From the NCBI RefSeq assembly GCF_051020985.1, contig NC_134999.1, positions 8,866,001-8,930,000 on the forward strand: a DNA stretch of 64,000 nucleotides, read 5' to 3'. The stretch comes from Nomia melanderi. Lineage: Eukaryota > Arthropoda > Insecta > Hymenoptera > Halictidae. The notes under the pieces are model-generated. The model made no database searches. It worked only from the letters and a program-made list of their open reading frames with translations, and had not been told where the DNA came from. Below are positions 35,595 through 48,841 of this stretch, in pieces (the first letter of the stretch is position 1; the number at the start of each line of letters is the position of its first letter). Position numbers and translations under genes: made by a program.

Positions 35595-35836
35595 TTAACA
35601 CTTAACCAACCTAATGAGATCTCCCACTTTATCTTTTGCAACGCGTTGCCCTTTCTTGTGCTTATTTTTTTTTTATTATTTAATAAATCTTAAATTGAGA
35701 TCATTTGTAATTAGTCAAATACCTTTCTTGCTTTTATAAAACATGGTTTTTAATCAAATCAGTTAAAAGAGTTCAATTAAAGCGAATGAGGAACACTATA
35801 GTTACCGTCTTTTTTAAGCGGTTGCCTAAGTGTTAA
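35595..35836. mobile_element. TTAA-flanked MITE (piggyBac-type), 242 bp
   Basis: The left end is TTAACACTTAACCAACC and the right end, on the other strand, is TTAACACTTAGGCAACC. Both ends therefore have TTAA plus about 17 bp of near-identical inverted repeat. An 8-bp palindrome GAGATCTC starts 21 bp inside the left TTAA. No coding capacity. TTAA is the target site of the piggyBac superfamily. Confidence 0.75.
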
Positions 35837-36316
35837 AGACGGAGAACAACGTTGCAATGATGCAAATGGAACCCTACATCGCTACTTCATCGAGTGGAGC
35901 ATACAAAAATTTTAGAATTGACTCGATACAAAAATATTTGATAAAAGAATTCAATTCACCGGTGATCAAATGTTGTTAGCAGTAATAATTATAAGAAAAT
36001 TCGAACTTTATACCTGTTTTCTTAGATTTCAACTGAATATACGCTGTTATTTAACACTTAGACAATTGCCTGAAAAGAAACTACAATCTTATTCGTTAAC
36101 TTTTCATGAAAAAGCTGAATTAAATTATTCATTTGCAACTTTTGAATTTATATACAATTCGAGTGTTTTTATATGTTTAATTATAGATAGTAATAACAAC
36201 AATGTTTGCAAAAATAATATTGTAGTGCGTTCTATTGTTACGTCTCCAATTTTTCAACTTTAGTTAGCTAGCTACTGTTTAAATGTAAATAAATAATTTG
36301 ATAAATCATTTGCTTA

Positions 36317-36540
36317 TTAACCTGTCCACTGTGGAATTTAGTTTGAAAAATCTCTCGTTCTACGCGTAATAAAATAAAAAACTGAAGCGTGTACTCGTCA
36401 AACGCAGGGCAAAAGCACTTGAGGTATATTTTAATGAACAAACCAAAGCCAAACGAAGAAGAATTCATCGTTGAAAGAATTAGTATCATTTCAAGTTTTA
36501 AAATGACGTGTATACTCGTCAGACGCAATTAACCGGTTAA
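36317..36540 (-). mobile_element. TTAA-flanked MITE, family 1 copy a, 224 bp
   Basis: On the minus strand it starts TTAACCGGTTAATTGCG and ends CCACTGTGGACAGGTTAA-like. It is homologous along its length to 61941-62192 and 63665-63910 in the other orientation. It carries an 18-bp near-perfect palindrome TGACGTGTATACTCGTCA (36504-36521), 19 bp inside its starting TTAA. Confidence 0.85.
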
Positions 36541-37417
36541 CTTTGATTTATTTTAATGTTATAAATCAGCTGTGTAGCACCAGTGGTACATGCCGCTGTG
36601 AACATGTTAAACTAATTATATAAAAATTCTGTTGAAAAACTCACATCTCGAAAAAATCGCTTGCAAAATCCTCCGGGAAGGTTCGGTTCCTGTTTATGTC
36701 AGTCGTTCACTGAGAGAAACGAAGTCGGAACAGTCAATTAAATGATCCACGGCATCGCCGTTTTTCCGAGCTCGTTGAGCCTCCTTGTTCAATTATCAAC
36801 GTCCCTAATTTGAACTTCGGAATTAATGGATCATAACGCGAAGGTAGGTTATCGTCTCGCAATGCCCGGTTACTTGATTGTTCCGCGAGGAATGTTGAAC
36901 ATGACTGATCTGTCGAATGCAAGATAAACTGGAGCAACCGTTACGAAAGGTGTGTATACGTGTAAATCTGTATATGCGTTTGCGTGTGTATATGCGTGTG
37001 CTTATCGAAGCACGTGTTAGTACTCAAGATCGTGAATTTCAAGTACTTCAATTGTAAGTAGTTACATGAAAGTACTTATCTATTCTCTTCTCGGCAACAG
37101 GGCCAGCTAAAAGCGTCTTAACTTTTACTTTTTGATTATAAGAAGCCGAATGAAGATAATTTTAATTAAAACGCAGAGCAAGTACATATGTACTTTCAAG
37201 TATTTTATTTTCTTATCCTTCATTAATTTAGTTAATTTCACTGGACTCAGTGTATTAATTTGTTAATTTAATAAATAAATAACGAGTGATTTAAAAGAAA
37301 AGAAGTGTATCTTAATATATTCAATTTAAATTTAATATATGAAATTAATATTAGATTTAATATATACAATTTGAATTTAATGTATGAAATTATTATTGAA
37401 TTTAATATATTCAATTA
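36541..37417. other. Intergenic stretch with a GC-richer patch
   Basis: About 36650-36950 is GC- and CpG-richer (GGTTCGGTTCC, CGGCATCGCCG, GCGAAGGTAGG) and could be a conserved regulatory patch. The open frames across it are short and unremarkable. The rest is AT-rich with no feature. Confidence 0.35.
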
Positions 37418-37665
37418 TTAACTCCTTGTCATGCAATAACGAATGAGGCTCGCGATGCAAATTTCCAGATTAATTTAATAAAAATCAATGTTCACTGTCC
37501 ACGGATCAAAGAAAAAGTCTATTTTGCTATTACCAATTTATTGTCTTCAAAATAAATTTGCACTTACAATGGAATAGACAATTTGTTTACGTTTCTTCCA
37601 AATTGTCGATGGTGAAAAGTTACGTAAACCTAGTAGCGAAAGTGAATAATACGACAAGGGGTTAA
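37418..37665. mobile_element. TTAA-flanked MITE, 248 bp
   Basis: The left end is TTAACTCCTTGTCATG and the right end, other strand, TTAACCCCTTGTCGTA. Inverted ends of about 15 bp with two mismatches, bounded by TTAA. Different sequence family from its neighbours. Confidence 0.7.
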
Positions 37666-38149
37666 TTTTAGTTAGTTCAAGTGAATTTTATTAGACAGAA
37701 ATATGTTTCTCTGGTAACAAAATGAATACTGGTTTTATTTGGAATTCTTGCGAGAGTACTGGTTTTTCATAATCACGGATAATTGATTAGAAAGGAACAA
37801 TTACAGCATGGATTTTCAGTGTACGTAGCAACGATTCTTAGAAGAGAAAGTCATTGTCCGGTGCCTACCTATTGACTGTTTATGCGACGAGTTTATTTTA
37901 TGCTAATTTGACACTGTCCGTGGGCTTCGTAGATTTGCATTATCGATGCGCAACTTCATTCAAATCAGTTTCCGCTTGGGAATAAATTTTACTTGTAGTG
38001 GCATTAGTTCGGTGACAAATGATAGCGTTTTAATTGAAAGAGGAAAGTTATTCCGTTATTGGAAATGCGAGATTGATATTATAGTTGTTAGAAGAAAGAA
38101 AAAGAATCGTGGTACATAAAATTAATATGTGCGAAATGAACTATTCAAT

Positions 38150-38371
38150 TTAACACTTAAACTATCAGACAGGTCAAAATGATCCATTCCCCTTCTTTTT
38201 GCAATTATTAAAAAGATAACAGATGTTTTTCTGAAAAATTATTAAAGAAATTGATTTAGCAATACGCAGTTTGTGTTATAAATGAATTAAAGTTACAATA
38301 GATGCACTCTTGGAGTTTTTATAGAGGAATTTCGAAAAGTCAATTTAACTGCTTGTTAGTTTCAGTGTTAA
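38150..38371 (+). mobile_element. TTAA-flanked MITE, family 2 copy a, 222 bp
   Basis: It starts TTAACACTTAAACTATCAG and ends, on the other strand, TTAACACTGAAACTAACAAG. Homologous along its length to 42692-42919 in inverted orientation; shared inner blocks include AAAGAAATTGATTTAGCAAT and TAGAGGAATTTC. A near-palindrome GGTCAAAATGATCC starts about 22 bp from the left TTAA. Confidence 0.85.
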
Positions 38372-38475
38372 TAAAAAATAATAATAAATTTAGTTTAATA
38401 ATTAATATTCCATCTATGTAACGAAATTATGTAATCATATATGCTCAGATAATTTTGTTGTAATACGAAAATTAT

Positions 38476-38524
<49 letters not shown>

Positions 38525-39140
38525 CTAGTAATTAAAATAATTGTTGTTTGTGTACTTCATTTACTTTTGTGAAGACATTAAACCAATTATAATCCGAGTT
38601 TTCTATTTCTTTTCTTCTATTTAAAATTATAACATACAAATATCTATAATTTGTCAATCTGCATTAAAACAAATTGGTAGTAAAAACGGTTATTAAAATT
38701 TATATGAAAATCAATTTAAACCAAATTCTTTAGTGAAGGCAATTAGTAAATGCGTTTTCAAATAAGAAGAATTGAAGTTAAAATTATTTTACAATTTCCA
38801 GCAAAGCAAAAATATATTCAAAAAGAATCGTTACGTTGAATAAAAAAATTTGTTTGAAATTTCCTTGTTATATTTCTTTTATCATATTTAAATACATAAA
38901 AGCCCTATAATTGTATAAAATTCACTTCATTTTTTTTATAGTATCAATAACATCTACGATGTAATAGTTCTTTTTAAAAAAAAGTGGACCTCTCTCACTG
39001 ACTTACCCTAACTGTTACATTTTTGTAATGATTGCAAATGAATCATATTAAACGCTCATTAACTTCAGTATTATATACATTGTAATGATATATCGAAAGG
39101 ATTTTGATGTACAATCGGACATGAAATCGCGAGGCATCGT
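38372..39140. other. AT-rich stretch with a TA run
   Basis: Nothing but AT-rich DNA and the dinucleotide run at 38481-38521. Confidence 0.45.
38481..38521. repeat. (TA)n microsatellite
   Basis: About 20 uninterrupted TA dinucleotides. Confidence 0.95.
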
Positions 39141-39144
39141 GAAC

Positions 39145-39475
39145 ATTTGAGATTCACTGATATCGAAGCAATTCAATCGTGATGGAGGTGAAGATATAGC
39201 GATTACCATTTGGTATCAACTAATCCAGGAAACGGAATCATTATTATGCCGGCGTAGCAAGCAAACTTACAAGAACCGTAAGGCAAGCCATGTATCGACA
39301 TTCCAGGATAGTTGCCAAGCAGGAAATATTTGTAAAAGGGGATTGGAAGATGGTGCCGAATTACTTCAAGAAAGAAAAAATGTGCTCAACGGAATGGAAG
39401 GCTCAGGTCTATACGTGTTTACAGCCTGTTTCAGAATTACATATGCCATTTCAGAATTATTGTAATTAAATAAAA
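39145..39475 (+). other. GC-richer island with two overlapping open frames, unidentified
   Basis: In AT-rich surroundings this patch stays open in two plus-strand frames at once. One frame, from about 39145 to a TAA near 39468, reads KQFNRDGGEDIAITIWYQL and later KASHVSTFQDSCQAGNICKR. The other, open after a possible acceptor CTAATCCAG near 39230, reads NHYYAGVASKLTRTVRQAMY, then KQEIFVKGDWKMVPNYFKKE and a stop. The second looks the more protein-like. Neither matches a family I know. An exon, a repeat fragment or chance are all possible. Confidence 0.25.
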
Positions 39476-39718
39476 ATACGATAGGTGCGTCGATTTTTAC
39501 GTAATATGTATATGGATTAAAGGCAAAATTATTAACAATATGAGAGAACAGTTTTCTAATTAACTAAGTGCAGCAAAATAGCACTCCGCTATTAAAAATA
39601 TATTTCAATTTTTTTCGTTATCAAATGCTAAAATATAAAGTATACTTTTTAATCCTTTTTTAAATAAATGAATTAATTTAATATTAAATAAATATTAAAA
39701 TTAAAAATAATGTAAATA

Positions 39719-39795
39719 TTATATGTTATATATTATATGTTATATGTTATATATTATATATTATATATTATATATTATATATTATATATTATATA
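39719..39795. repeat. Heptamer repeat (TTATATR), 11 copies
   Basis: Eleven perfect-length 7-bp units, TTATATG or TTATATA, in tandem. The odd period distinguishes it from the simple TA runs nearby. Confidence 0.85.
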
Positions 39796-42201
39796 GATTA
39801 AAAAGTATCTTTTAATTTTAATCTGTATTAAAACTAATCTTTTGTTAATATTTACAGTTGTTTTTTTTAGTTCTTAAGCTCATGAATATTTATACTGTTT
39901 AAGTAAATATGCTTTACAAACTTTGGTAAATTTCAATGATGTCATTCTAAAGCTATATTTGCGTGTTATTATCATATTTTTATGTATTCATTATGATTCA
40001 AGTTAATAACTGATAATAGAAGTGATCGAGTTATAAATGTAATTGGAATACGATACAATTATATTGAAGTTTTAACGATGCGAAGCATTAAAATCACGTC
40101 GAAGCTTAATTTGAGAAATAAAAATGATAAGTGTAAGTACTTATCATTTAGTAAATACGTATGTAGAAAATAAACACAATTCGACGATGAAACTCATTAG
40201 ACTTGTGCAAATAAAAATTTAGTTTTGATTGACCTTAATGAAGCAACAATTAATTACCAAGAATGATTTTCGTTGTAATTTGTTATTGAGATAATTATAT
40301 TATCTGTTTATGTGGAAACTTGCATTTATGTCCAACTGAAGAATCATATTTCTTTAATAATTGGTAGTAAATGTGTATGAGTTTAATAATATAAGTATAT
40401 CAACGTATAAATTAAATTATACACTAGAAATAAGCCCCTAGAAACTATTGTTTTTTAAACTAGGTATTTCAGGAATTACGAATCTTCTTTTTTTCTATCT
40501 TCTTCATAAGAAAAAGGGAGACCTAAATGAGTATTTCTATTAAATATAAGTTTTACTGCAATATTTTGCTGCATCGTTTCCACTTCTATGTTAACGTTCC
40601 CACAAAAATCATTGAAAGAGAATGTGAACTTATATTTAACTCTAATTTTCACAAATTATATTTATTTATATTTACTTTGCATAAAAATTTGCGATATGAT
40701 AAAAAATCGGTCTTGCGTTTAATAAATATTAAAAAATTGAATAAGTATTACTATCATTTGTCGTATACTAATCGAAGTAAAACATAATTTTGATGTTATC
40801 AATATGTGGTTTTCAAAGAACACATATACATGCACAAAATATAACATTTTCTTTTCTGGAAATTACTGATAACTATTAATAAAGAATGGTAATTTTTGAG
40901 ACACCCTATACAACACGTAATGGAAATGATGGTCGAGACTCTATCCTTAAATAACGGTGTACAGCAACATTTCGTTGCCCAATGCACGTTGAAGATGTTT
41001 CCCAGGAATGTATGTTAATTTGCTATAACCTCTGCACATACAAGTTTTTAAATGTAATTTATAATTGAAATAAAATAATTAATCTCCAATCACTTTAATT
41101 TCTATTTGAAAAATTGTATACATGTCGCAGGGATATTGGTAATACTTCAAGTGTAATTAAACACAAATGTGTAAATTCTTCTAAACCTTATTTAAATAAA
41201 ATTTCTTATAATCTCATACTTTATTGAAACTTCGGCTGTGAAAAACTTTTTCATTGTTTTACTTGTTACATTTTTCGAAATAGACATCGATCTAAGAAAG
41301 TTAGTTCGAAATTATTTGGTACATTTATGATTTTGTTTCTGAGTAAAGCTTTATTTAAAAGTAATTTGTAATGAAGTAATAAATTGAAAATAAATAAAAC
41401 CAAATGATGCCCGTATTACATTCAAAATTATTGAAATGTTAAATTTAAATTATCAAGTTATCGTAACATGAAATTTTAATGTGAAACATAATATCGAAGA
41501 ATTGCATATTTTCATTTGATGCTTTATTTTCAAACGATTTCTGCAATTTAAAACAATGCAATAAAGCATTGCGGATAACACAGGTATGTAGATAATTAAT
41601 ATGTTTTTAAATGGCGGTAAAAGAAATTGGTCATTTGTTAAATATAATTTAAATTTTTATTATTGTATAACCATATCTCCATGGATTAATTATTTTTTAT
41701 TAGATCTTATAAAAGAAACGATATACTACTTCTTCAACTTGATTATAAATTTAATTGACAGTTTCCTCAAATAACATTATGTTCAGTCTCATTTTCATTA
41801 GAAAAACTTCACTAATTGATCAGCTAATTTTCTATAAAAGTACATTTAATGAAAAAGAAAGGAATATATTGCATAAACAGTCGATCCGCGTGGACATCGC
41901 TAAGGGAAGCTTTGAAGTTGCAGAAGCCGTCCAAACGTGTTTCTCAGTAGTGTTCACTCTTACTCGTTTGCAGTATGCTCCACCATCTCAGATGGTAATT
42001 TATTATCCGATAAAAAATAGTACTGGGCTACGAAAATATTAGTTAACTGAAATAGACTCGTTACATTTTTTTCGAAGCAAAACTGAACGTTTTTAATTAA
42101 AATCTTATAATTTCTAAACACATTGAATATTACGAGAACGTAGAGCGTTTCGTATGATATTACTTATAATATTACAGCGAAGGCAAATTGTCTTAGCATT
42201 A
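39796..42201. other. AT-rich stretch with a transposon-end relic
   Basis: Around 40893-40985 the minus strand reads GTATAGGGTGTCTCAAAAA preceded by a GC-richer piece. A GGTGT-like end like this is common at the ends of DNA transposons and suggests a truncated repeat. The exon-like patch at 41872-42040 is listed separately. Nothing else is recognised. Confidence 0.35.
41872..42040 (+). other. Exon-like open frame, unidentified
   Basis: After ATAAACAG the plus strand reads SIRVDIAKGSFEVAEAVQTC in GC-richer DNA and continues to a TAG at 42040. A CAG-like acceptor precedes it and ACGTGTTT could be a weak donor. The 95-codon frame around it starts in AT-rich DNA and is less convincing. No family recognised. 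Confidence 0.2.
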
Positions 42202-42557
42202 TTAACAGGTTAAATGCCGCGTCACCGATGACCGACGCATCTGAATTACTTGAAAAAAATTACTATATGCAAGATAACTGCTGACGATTAAAAAATATTC
42301 GATAACATAAATAAGTGAACGAAATAATTAATAATTATAATTGTTCCTATTTACCCTTGCTACGAATAAAGAAGTAAAACGTTCAAGATTCTCATGGCGC
42401 TTAACGTATTAATGGTTTGGTGTCATAGTTTCTAAGTTATACTATTATTTAGCTACCTACCTGAATATTTTGATACATCAGTTTTCCTCTTGTAATTGTT
42501 TTCAAGTAATTTAGACGTTACGGGCATCGGTGACCATCGTAGCAGTCAACGTGTTAA
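42202..42557. mobile_element. TTAA-flanked MITE, 356 bp
   Basis: The left end is TTAACAGGTT followed by TGCCGCGTCACCGATGACCG. The right end, other strand, is TTAACACGTTGACTGC followed by GATGGTCACCGATGCCCG. The ends are inverted repeats of about 40 bp with one gap. A GTCA-CCGA-TGAC hairpin lies at 42231-42242. It is the longest of the TTAA elements here and has no coding frame. Confidence 0.75.
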
Positions 42558-42691
42558 TAATAATTAAATTATTCATGAAATTGTTTACTGACGTTTACTC
42601 ACAGTGAGCAACTGAAGTCAGAAAACTAGACACGTAATAAAAGATTGCACCTCATCAATATTTTTGCAAATATTGTTATTACAATCTATGT

Positions 42692-42919
42692 TTAATACTA
42701 AACCTACCGAGCAGTTAAATTGACGTTTTGAAATTCCTCTACAAAAACTACAAGAGTTCATCTATTGAGACCTTAATTGATTTACAATTCAGTTTACGTA
42801 TTGCTAAATCAATTTCTTTAATAATTTCGTAGAGAAACATCTGTTACCTTTTCTAGTAATTGCAAAGAAAAGACATCAGGAATGAGTCATTTTCATCCAT
42901 CTGGTAGTTTTAGTGTTAA
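42692..42919 (-). mobile_element. TTAA-flanked MITE, family 2 copy b, 228 bp
   Basis: Inverted copy of the 38150-38371 element. The minus strand starts TTAACACTAAAACTACCAG; the other end is TTAATACTAAACCTACCGAG. Similarity spans the whole element with scattered substitutions, so both copies are old. Confidence 0.85.
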
Positions 42920-45020
42920 ACAAATAGGAACATGTCCCGACGTGGATGTGTGAACACATGTCTACTATAAATTAACTGTCACAGCAATAACTAAGTCCAT
43001 ACTCTCTCGCACTTCAATCACTTTCATTTTTACCACTAGCTTTATCTCGTAAGCTTTATTCGATAAACCCGCAGCGGAAGCTTTTATCGGGGTCGAACAC
43101 ATTACACAGGACACTTTTCGTCGCGCCAAGACTACGAAGCGTCAATGAGTCCATCATTAGCAAGATCGTTGTCTTAACGAAGGCGCTTCGGAACAGAATA
43201 TTGGATTTTTAAGCGAGACCTCCCTCGAACGCCAACTTCGATCACATTGATCCAATATACTTAAATGGATTCCTAGGCTCTATCGCACCGTGAGACCATG
43301 AAATATTCTGTGGCATTGGGTACACGACTATCCAGTGTATCACGACTGACCTGGCAAATATTTTCATGAAAAATCCAGAAGAAGAGATAAAAAGAAATCG
43401 ATTGAAATCTTCGCTTGAACGAACTTTTCTTCTTTAAAAATCGTTGCTGTTCTACGTGTTATAATTTATAAATACAATTTACTGTATTATTAATAATAAT
43501 TATTAATTAATGGTATTATAATACTATTGTGTTACATGGTGAAGACTAAATGATGTATGTTAATGGTGGTGTGCCCTGTAACGTTTAATTTACAGTGGGG
43601 ATGAAACGTTCAAGTGATAATTCGAGTGACATTATCGATGCTAATAAGTACTTACCATGAATAAGATGGTTACACGGTGCAATTAGAAATCGAGGAGTGA
43701 TTGTTAGTGATTGTTGAAGCGGCAAATGATTAACAGGCGAAAGGAGGCAACCGTCTGCGACCGGATGAAAGTGAACGAAGCGCTCTGGCGAACAAATCGT
43801 GTACTTCTTATTGGTAGGAGATAATGAAGTCATAGCGGTGCGAAATAAAAATTTTCTGACGGATGAAACTTCGATAGCTTCGTTATGCCTTCGAACTAAT
43901 TTATGAGCTTGCTGGTAGCTCCGTCGTGTAGTTATCTCATAATTATCTTTATTTATTCGTTCGTTGCGTTATCGGGCAAGGCGTCCGGATTACACCCATG
44001 TGCTGAAACACTGTGTCAACTTTATTTGCATTTATTAGTGACCTGATAGTCATTGCTTCCGTACGTTCGTAAAGAGAAAAACACATACAGTGATGACTAT
44101 GAAACTTAACATTTCTGCGGTACTTCGTAACAGAAATTTTCTTAATGGTATATGAACTTTTGATATCAATGTATTTTATTTAATTAGCATCAAAGTGCTA
44201 AATTATGTTTTTATATAAACATAAAATTTCTGTAATTCAGATAAGTTATAAAGACGTTGAAATACTATTAGTTGGAAGTCTTGATGACTATTATTCGTTA
44301 GTGACCTGGTTACTGTGCTAATCGTTTCGTTTTAATAGAGATTAAAGTAAAATCGTTGGTGATTTAATTTTAATGATTTAATAAAAAACCTACGTGCATT
44401 TGAAAAGGATATAATTTTAGTTAAACAATGTTTCATTTGTGATATATTTATATAATATAATAATTATAATAATTATCATAATTATAAAATTATTAATATT
44501 GTATATACTATATATATACTCGACCAATTTCTCAACTAGCCATTAAGGCATAGAGAATAAAATGAAAATAGAAAAGAAATACATACATGAAAATAAAATA
44601 GCTCCGTGCTGTTACACGTGCCGACCTAATGGAATATAGCGTGTGGATTGTACAAACATTCCAATGTTCAAATTCCATACTCTTTCGTTTATGAGAAAAG
44701 TCACCTTACTATCGTGAAAGAAATGATTTGTTTGATTTAGATAAAATGTAATTAAATTAAGATCACATACATTTCTATATGATTGTATTACAGTGGTTTG
44801 TGTCGCTGACCTATTCAAATGGGAAAAGTAGATAAGGTCAAGTGGATAGTTCTCTGAACCAACCGGTACTCCGCGATAAAGATATCAATACTTGCATGAT
44901 ACTTTAGAAATACCGGTTCTCTTATGCGATAGAAATTGAAATGATAAAAGTTCAGAAATCTCAAGAGTATATTGTACAGACATATTGTACTGCCTTCGTA
45001 TAAATTGTGGTTTACCGGAT
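42920..45020. other. Intergenic stretch, partly GC-richer
   Basis: 43046-43320 and 43585-43900 are GC-richer than the surroundings and may be regulatory or unrecognised repeat sequence. The 82-codon minus frame at 43585-43833 resembles no family. The rest is AT-rich, with a (TA)-rich run near 44450-44520. Confidence 0.35.
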
Positions 45021-45199
45021 TTAATACTAGAACTACATTTACCTATTTCAGAATTTTTATTCTGCAAGTATTTAAGTTGTGAAGACGCTTTTGCAAGAGA
45101 TCGTAAAATAAATTTGTGTATTGAAACAAATGTGTTGTTACAATTTTTATAAAAAGTTAGAAATAACTCACTGCAATTGCTCAGTAGTTTTAGTGTGAA
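45021..45199. mobile_element. Decayed TTAA-type MITE, 179 bp
   Basis: The left end TTAATACTAGAACTAC and the right end, other strand, TTCACACTAAAACTAC resemble the ends of the 42692-42919 element. The right TTAA has mutated to TGAA. The interior is AT-rich and not obviously homologous to the others. Confidence 0.45.
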
Positions 45200-48100
45200 A
45201 ATTCTATTTGTATCGTAGTAAGATTTTCGTATTAAACAATCAATATTTAAATAAGTTTTACCATCCGAATAGAATGTTTTCTAGCAGTACATGTTTGACT
45301 GATAGAACTATACTTGATTATAATAGATCAGTATAAAGGAAAAAGAAAAGAAAAATATAGAGAATGCATAAATATTTAGACGAATTGTTAGTCTCGACAA
45401 TCTTTGTTTAAATCAGTGGAATTTAGTATCAGAAGAGTTGTAACCATTTAGATGAAAGTATTTAAAATCATTTTGATTCATTTTACACACGAAGTCATTA
45501 TTCTTTTTAATATTTACAACGGATCATAAACATCAGTAATTGACTTACGAGTAACTCTTAATATTAGGCTGTTCTGTAGTTTGTTCATTTTTCTATAATA
45601 GTATATACATTTTATTAAATATAAAATTCTTATACCTTCACGACCTGTCGCTTTCGAACACCTACATACTGACTATTCTGAAGCATAAAGATTTAATCAC
45701 CCAAGTTCTCGTATCGCTCTGTGATTAGGAAACGTGATGTGAGAAGTATAAATACATCATGGCATGAATTTATGGGACGACTTAATATAATCTTTATTGA
45801 ATATGCGTGTAGACGTTTATTTAGAATTAGAATGGTTTGTATTGTATTCATTTGTTTGTATCTTATATTGATAGTAATTACTAGTTTCTTATTCTTCATT
45901 TGATATTATAATTTATTATTATTTAACAATATTATATGATATTATTCATGTCTGTGATGTTAATCCTTTATGATTGTTTAATATATGTTGTATAGTAGTG
46001 ATATTTACAGAACTGTTCCAGGCTCAGTAATTCCAGACCTTTTCAATTAAAAATATATTAAATTAATAATTTCATTTCTTCTTAAGAATAATTTTTAGTC
46101 AATTAATCTCTGTTGACTCTTAATCAATAATGTCCAACACAGAAAAATTAATTCAAATCAAATTACTTCTGTGCACTTTTCATAACTGTCCGATAATTTC
46201 TTTATTCTACGGATACTTTCGTTCATAATAGTGTATCTTATATCTTACTGCAAGTAGTATACTACTGGTATACTAGTTTTCAATATAAGCATGTGGTACA
46301 TTATAATAATGTCCTTAAAGGTTTGACTTACTCCATTCAACCATATTTTATAACAATTTGACCTGTCGCCATTAAGTTGGAAGAAATAAGAGAAAGAAGA
46401 ATCGAGATTGTGAATTCCAAAGTAGCACAAGTCTACTTTTGAACATTATCTGTATGAGTTATATGAGTTATTAATGTAACTGTGTTCAGCTTACTTAGGT
46501 CTACTTAATAATATTAAAAATGCACACGTAACAAAGATGTATGTGTAGTTAATGATTGCAGCAAGAATCAACAAAATAGATAATGACTGAATGAACCAAG
46601 ATAAAAAGAAAGATTGATTTTCTCGAAGTGTCGATTGGTTGATTTGCACTATTTTGGAATTCATGGCTTCAATTCTAAATGGGGTTCGATAGTCGAGCTG
46701 GCGTGTGTTACTCTTTCAAGTAGCAAGGAGACGGCTCTCGTTATCCGATTATATGATTTATTTTATGAGCACTAGCACTATGTAGAAGTAGGAGAGAGAT
46801 GAACAGAGAGGTAAGTGGGTAATGACATGGATACAGTTATCAGTTATCCAGTTAGCCAAGTGTTATCGTGACAGATAACTGACCTTCCACATTCCGCTCA
46901 CATGTGCCAGAAATTTGTTGAAATCCTTTAGCACAATCGTAATTAATACTATTTCTACCGGTCTTTTGTGTATATATATTTTTATCAAGAGGTAATTTAA
47001 TAAAATTAACGAAACGAAGTGTGTTTTAGATAAACTTTATTTACATACCTTATTCTTATAATTGGATGATATTTATTTAACAAATCTCGTCCACAAAAGA
47101 AAAAATTTTAAATAAATATCATTTTTAAATAGATTCAGAGGGAATTGAAACAGATCAATATAAAGAAAGAAATGTTATATATCAGAACACAAAAAATAAA
47201 TGCTTTGAACTTTGACTTAATTTTATAATTATTATAGGAGAAGTTGAGAAGTCTATCGAGGAAACATGATTAAACTTAGAAAATAATTTTATGTCTAAGT
47301 TGTAAAAGGTGTCTTTTAATATTGTAACATAGACACAAATAATGTTAATATCCCTTCATTGGAACAATATTGTTTATTTTATATTACGTTAGATAAAACA
47401 CGAGTTTTAGTGGCATGACATAAATAAGTTTGGTAATGTTCAATTTATATTTCTTTTGTTTATTAACAAAGTATGGAATTACATACCATCAATTGTATAA
47501 TCTTTATTATTATTTATTTCTGGTCTTTTATTTTAAAGAACTACATTTGTAATGAATTGTAACTAAATGTTTAAAATAACAATGTGTTTTCGAATTTGTT
47601 TATATTACAATTTAAGTAGACAATTCTGGGAAATTGAATATGAATTTGTAGCGGATGTTCTGTATTATATGAAACTTTGGAGACATAATAATTACAAACG
47701 AAGAAAAATTTATTTTAAAATAATATATTTAAACATTATTGAATGCTTTTGATGCATTATTAATTTTACATAATTATTCATAAAACTGGAGCTGTTTCGT
47801 TATTTCGTCCATATTATATATTTCATATTTTATGTTACAGCGATTAATAAAATTTTGTTTATTTTATGTTCTTTTTCATTTTGCAAATTATTTTATTTGT
47901 ACGTGTTATATGTCCACGTTGTATACTTCCTATATTTTCAGAAAAAAAGATTGAGGTGTGAATTTAGAAAACAGGTTTCTGTATACACATAGTAATAATT
48001 ATATTCACGTATTTTATAAAATAAAAAAATATCCTCCATCACATAATACTGTTTTTTCTAATTTCTTAAATTGTTACAATTGCGTTACGAATGGATAACT

Positions 48101-48841
48101 TTGAAGATTGATTTATGATGCAGTAATTTAGACGGAACACTATTCCTTGAATTAAAAGGACTTTGCACTCATGAGAGTTCACACCGCTTCTAATTTTATT
48201 AACGTTTTTGTTAACATTGCACTTCGTACGTTTTGTAATTTCCTTCATGCGTTTCCTTTCCTTTAGAAAGTGTAGTTCCATTTTACTGTCTAATTCATTC
48301 TATAACTGTTTCATAAAATGAACTGACGTTTAATATATATTTAATTACAACTATTATACAACATAAAGATGTCAATTATTCTAATAAAGAGTTATTTATG
48401 CTAATAATAATATCAGACATTTATACTTACTATTCGAAGACTTTATATCAAAATATAAATCTTTGTTCAACATCCTTATTTCACTGAATCTTGAAAATTA
48501 TGTGGTATTGTGAATACATAAGATTGCGAATTTTATAGATTGACAACAGATACGCATATGTAAAATTTAATAAGATATATTTTGTAGTGGAATTTTTTAA
48601 AGTTGTAGAGTACTTCTTTCATTCAATTCTTTATTACTTTAGTAGCTAACGCGTGTTAATTCGGTACACAAAGTTAATGCAGAAGAACCTCTGAAGTAGT
48701 CGCAAATAGAGCATGTATTCTGTAGTATGAAAACTACATTTATGAACGACCTATGAATTTTGATGCATTTACAGGACATTTTAATGTGAAAAATTACATA
48801 GAATGCACACGATACAGAAAGTATATAAAATATCTATAGTG
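45200..48841. other. AT-rich intergenic stretch
   Basis: No supported gene. Around 46660-46811 the sequence is GC-richer and ends in ATGAACAGAGAG followed by GTAAGTGG (donor at 46811). That could be a first exon with a start codon at 46799, but nothing else supports it. Confidence 0.35.

Noticed and set aside
36734..36937. 67-codon minus-strand frame
   Set aside because: It begins at a non-ATG codon in a GC-richer patch without splice signals or family resemblance.
43585..43833. 82-codon minus-strand frame
   Set aside because: No recognisable family, no splice context and no compositional change at its borders.
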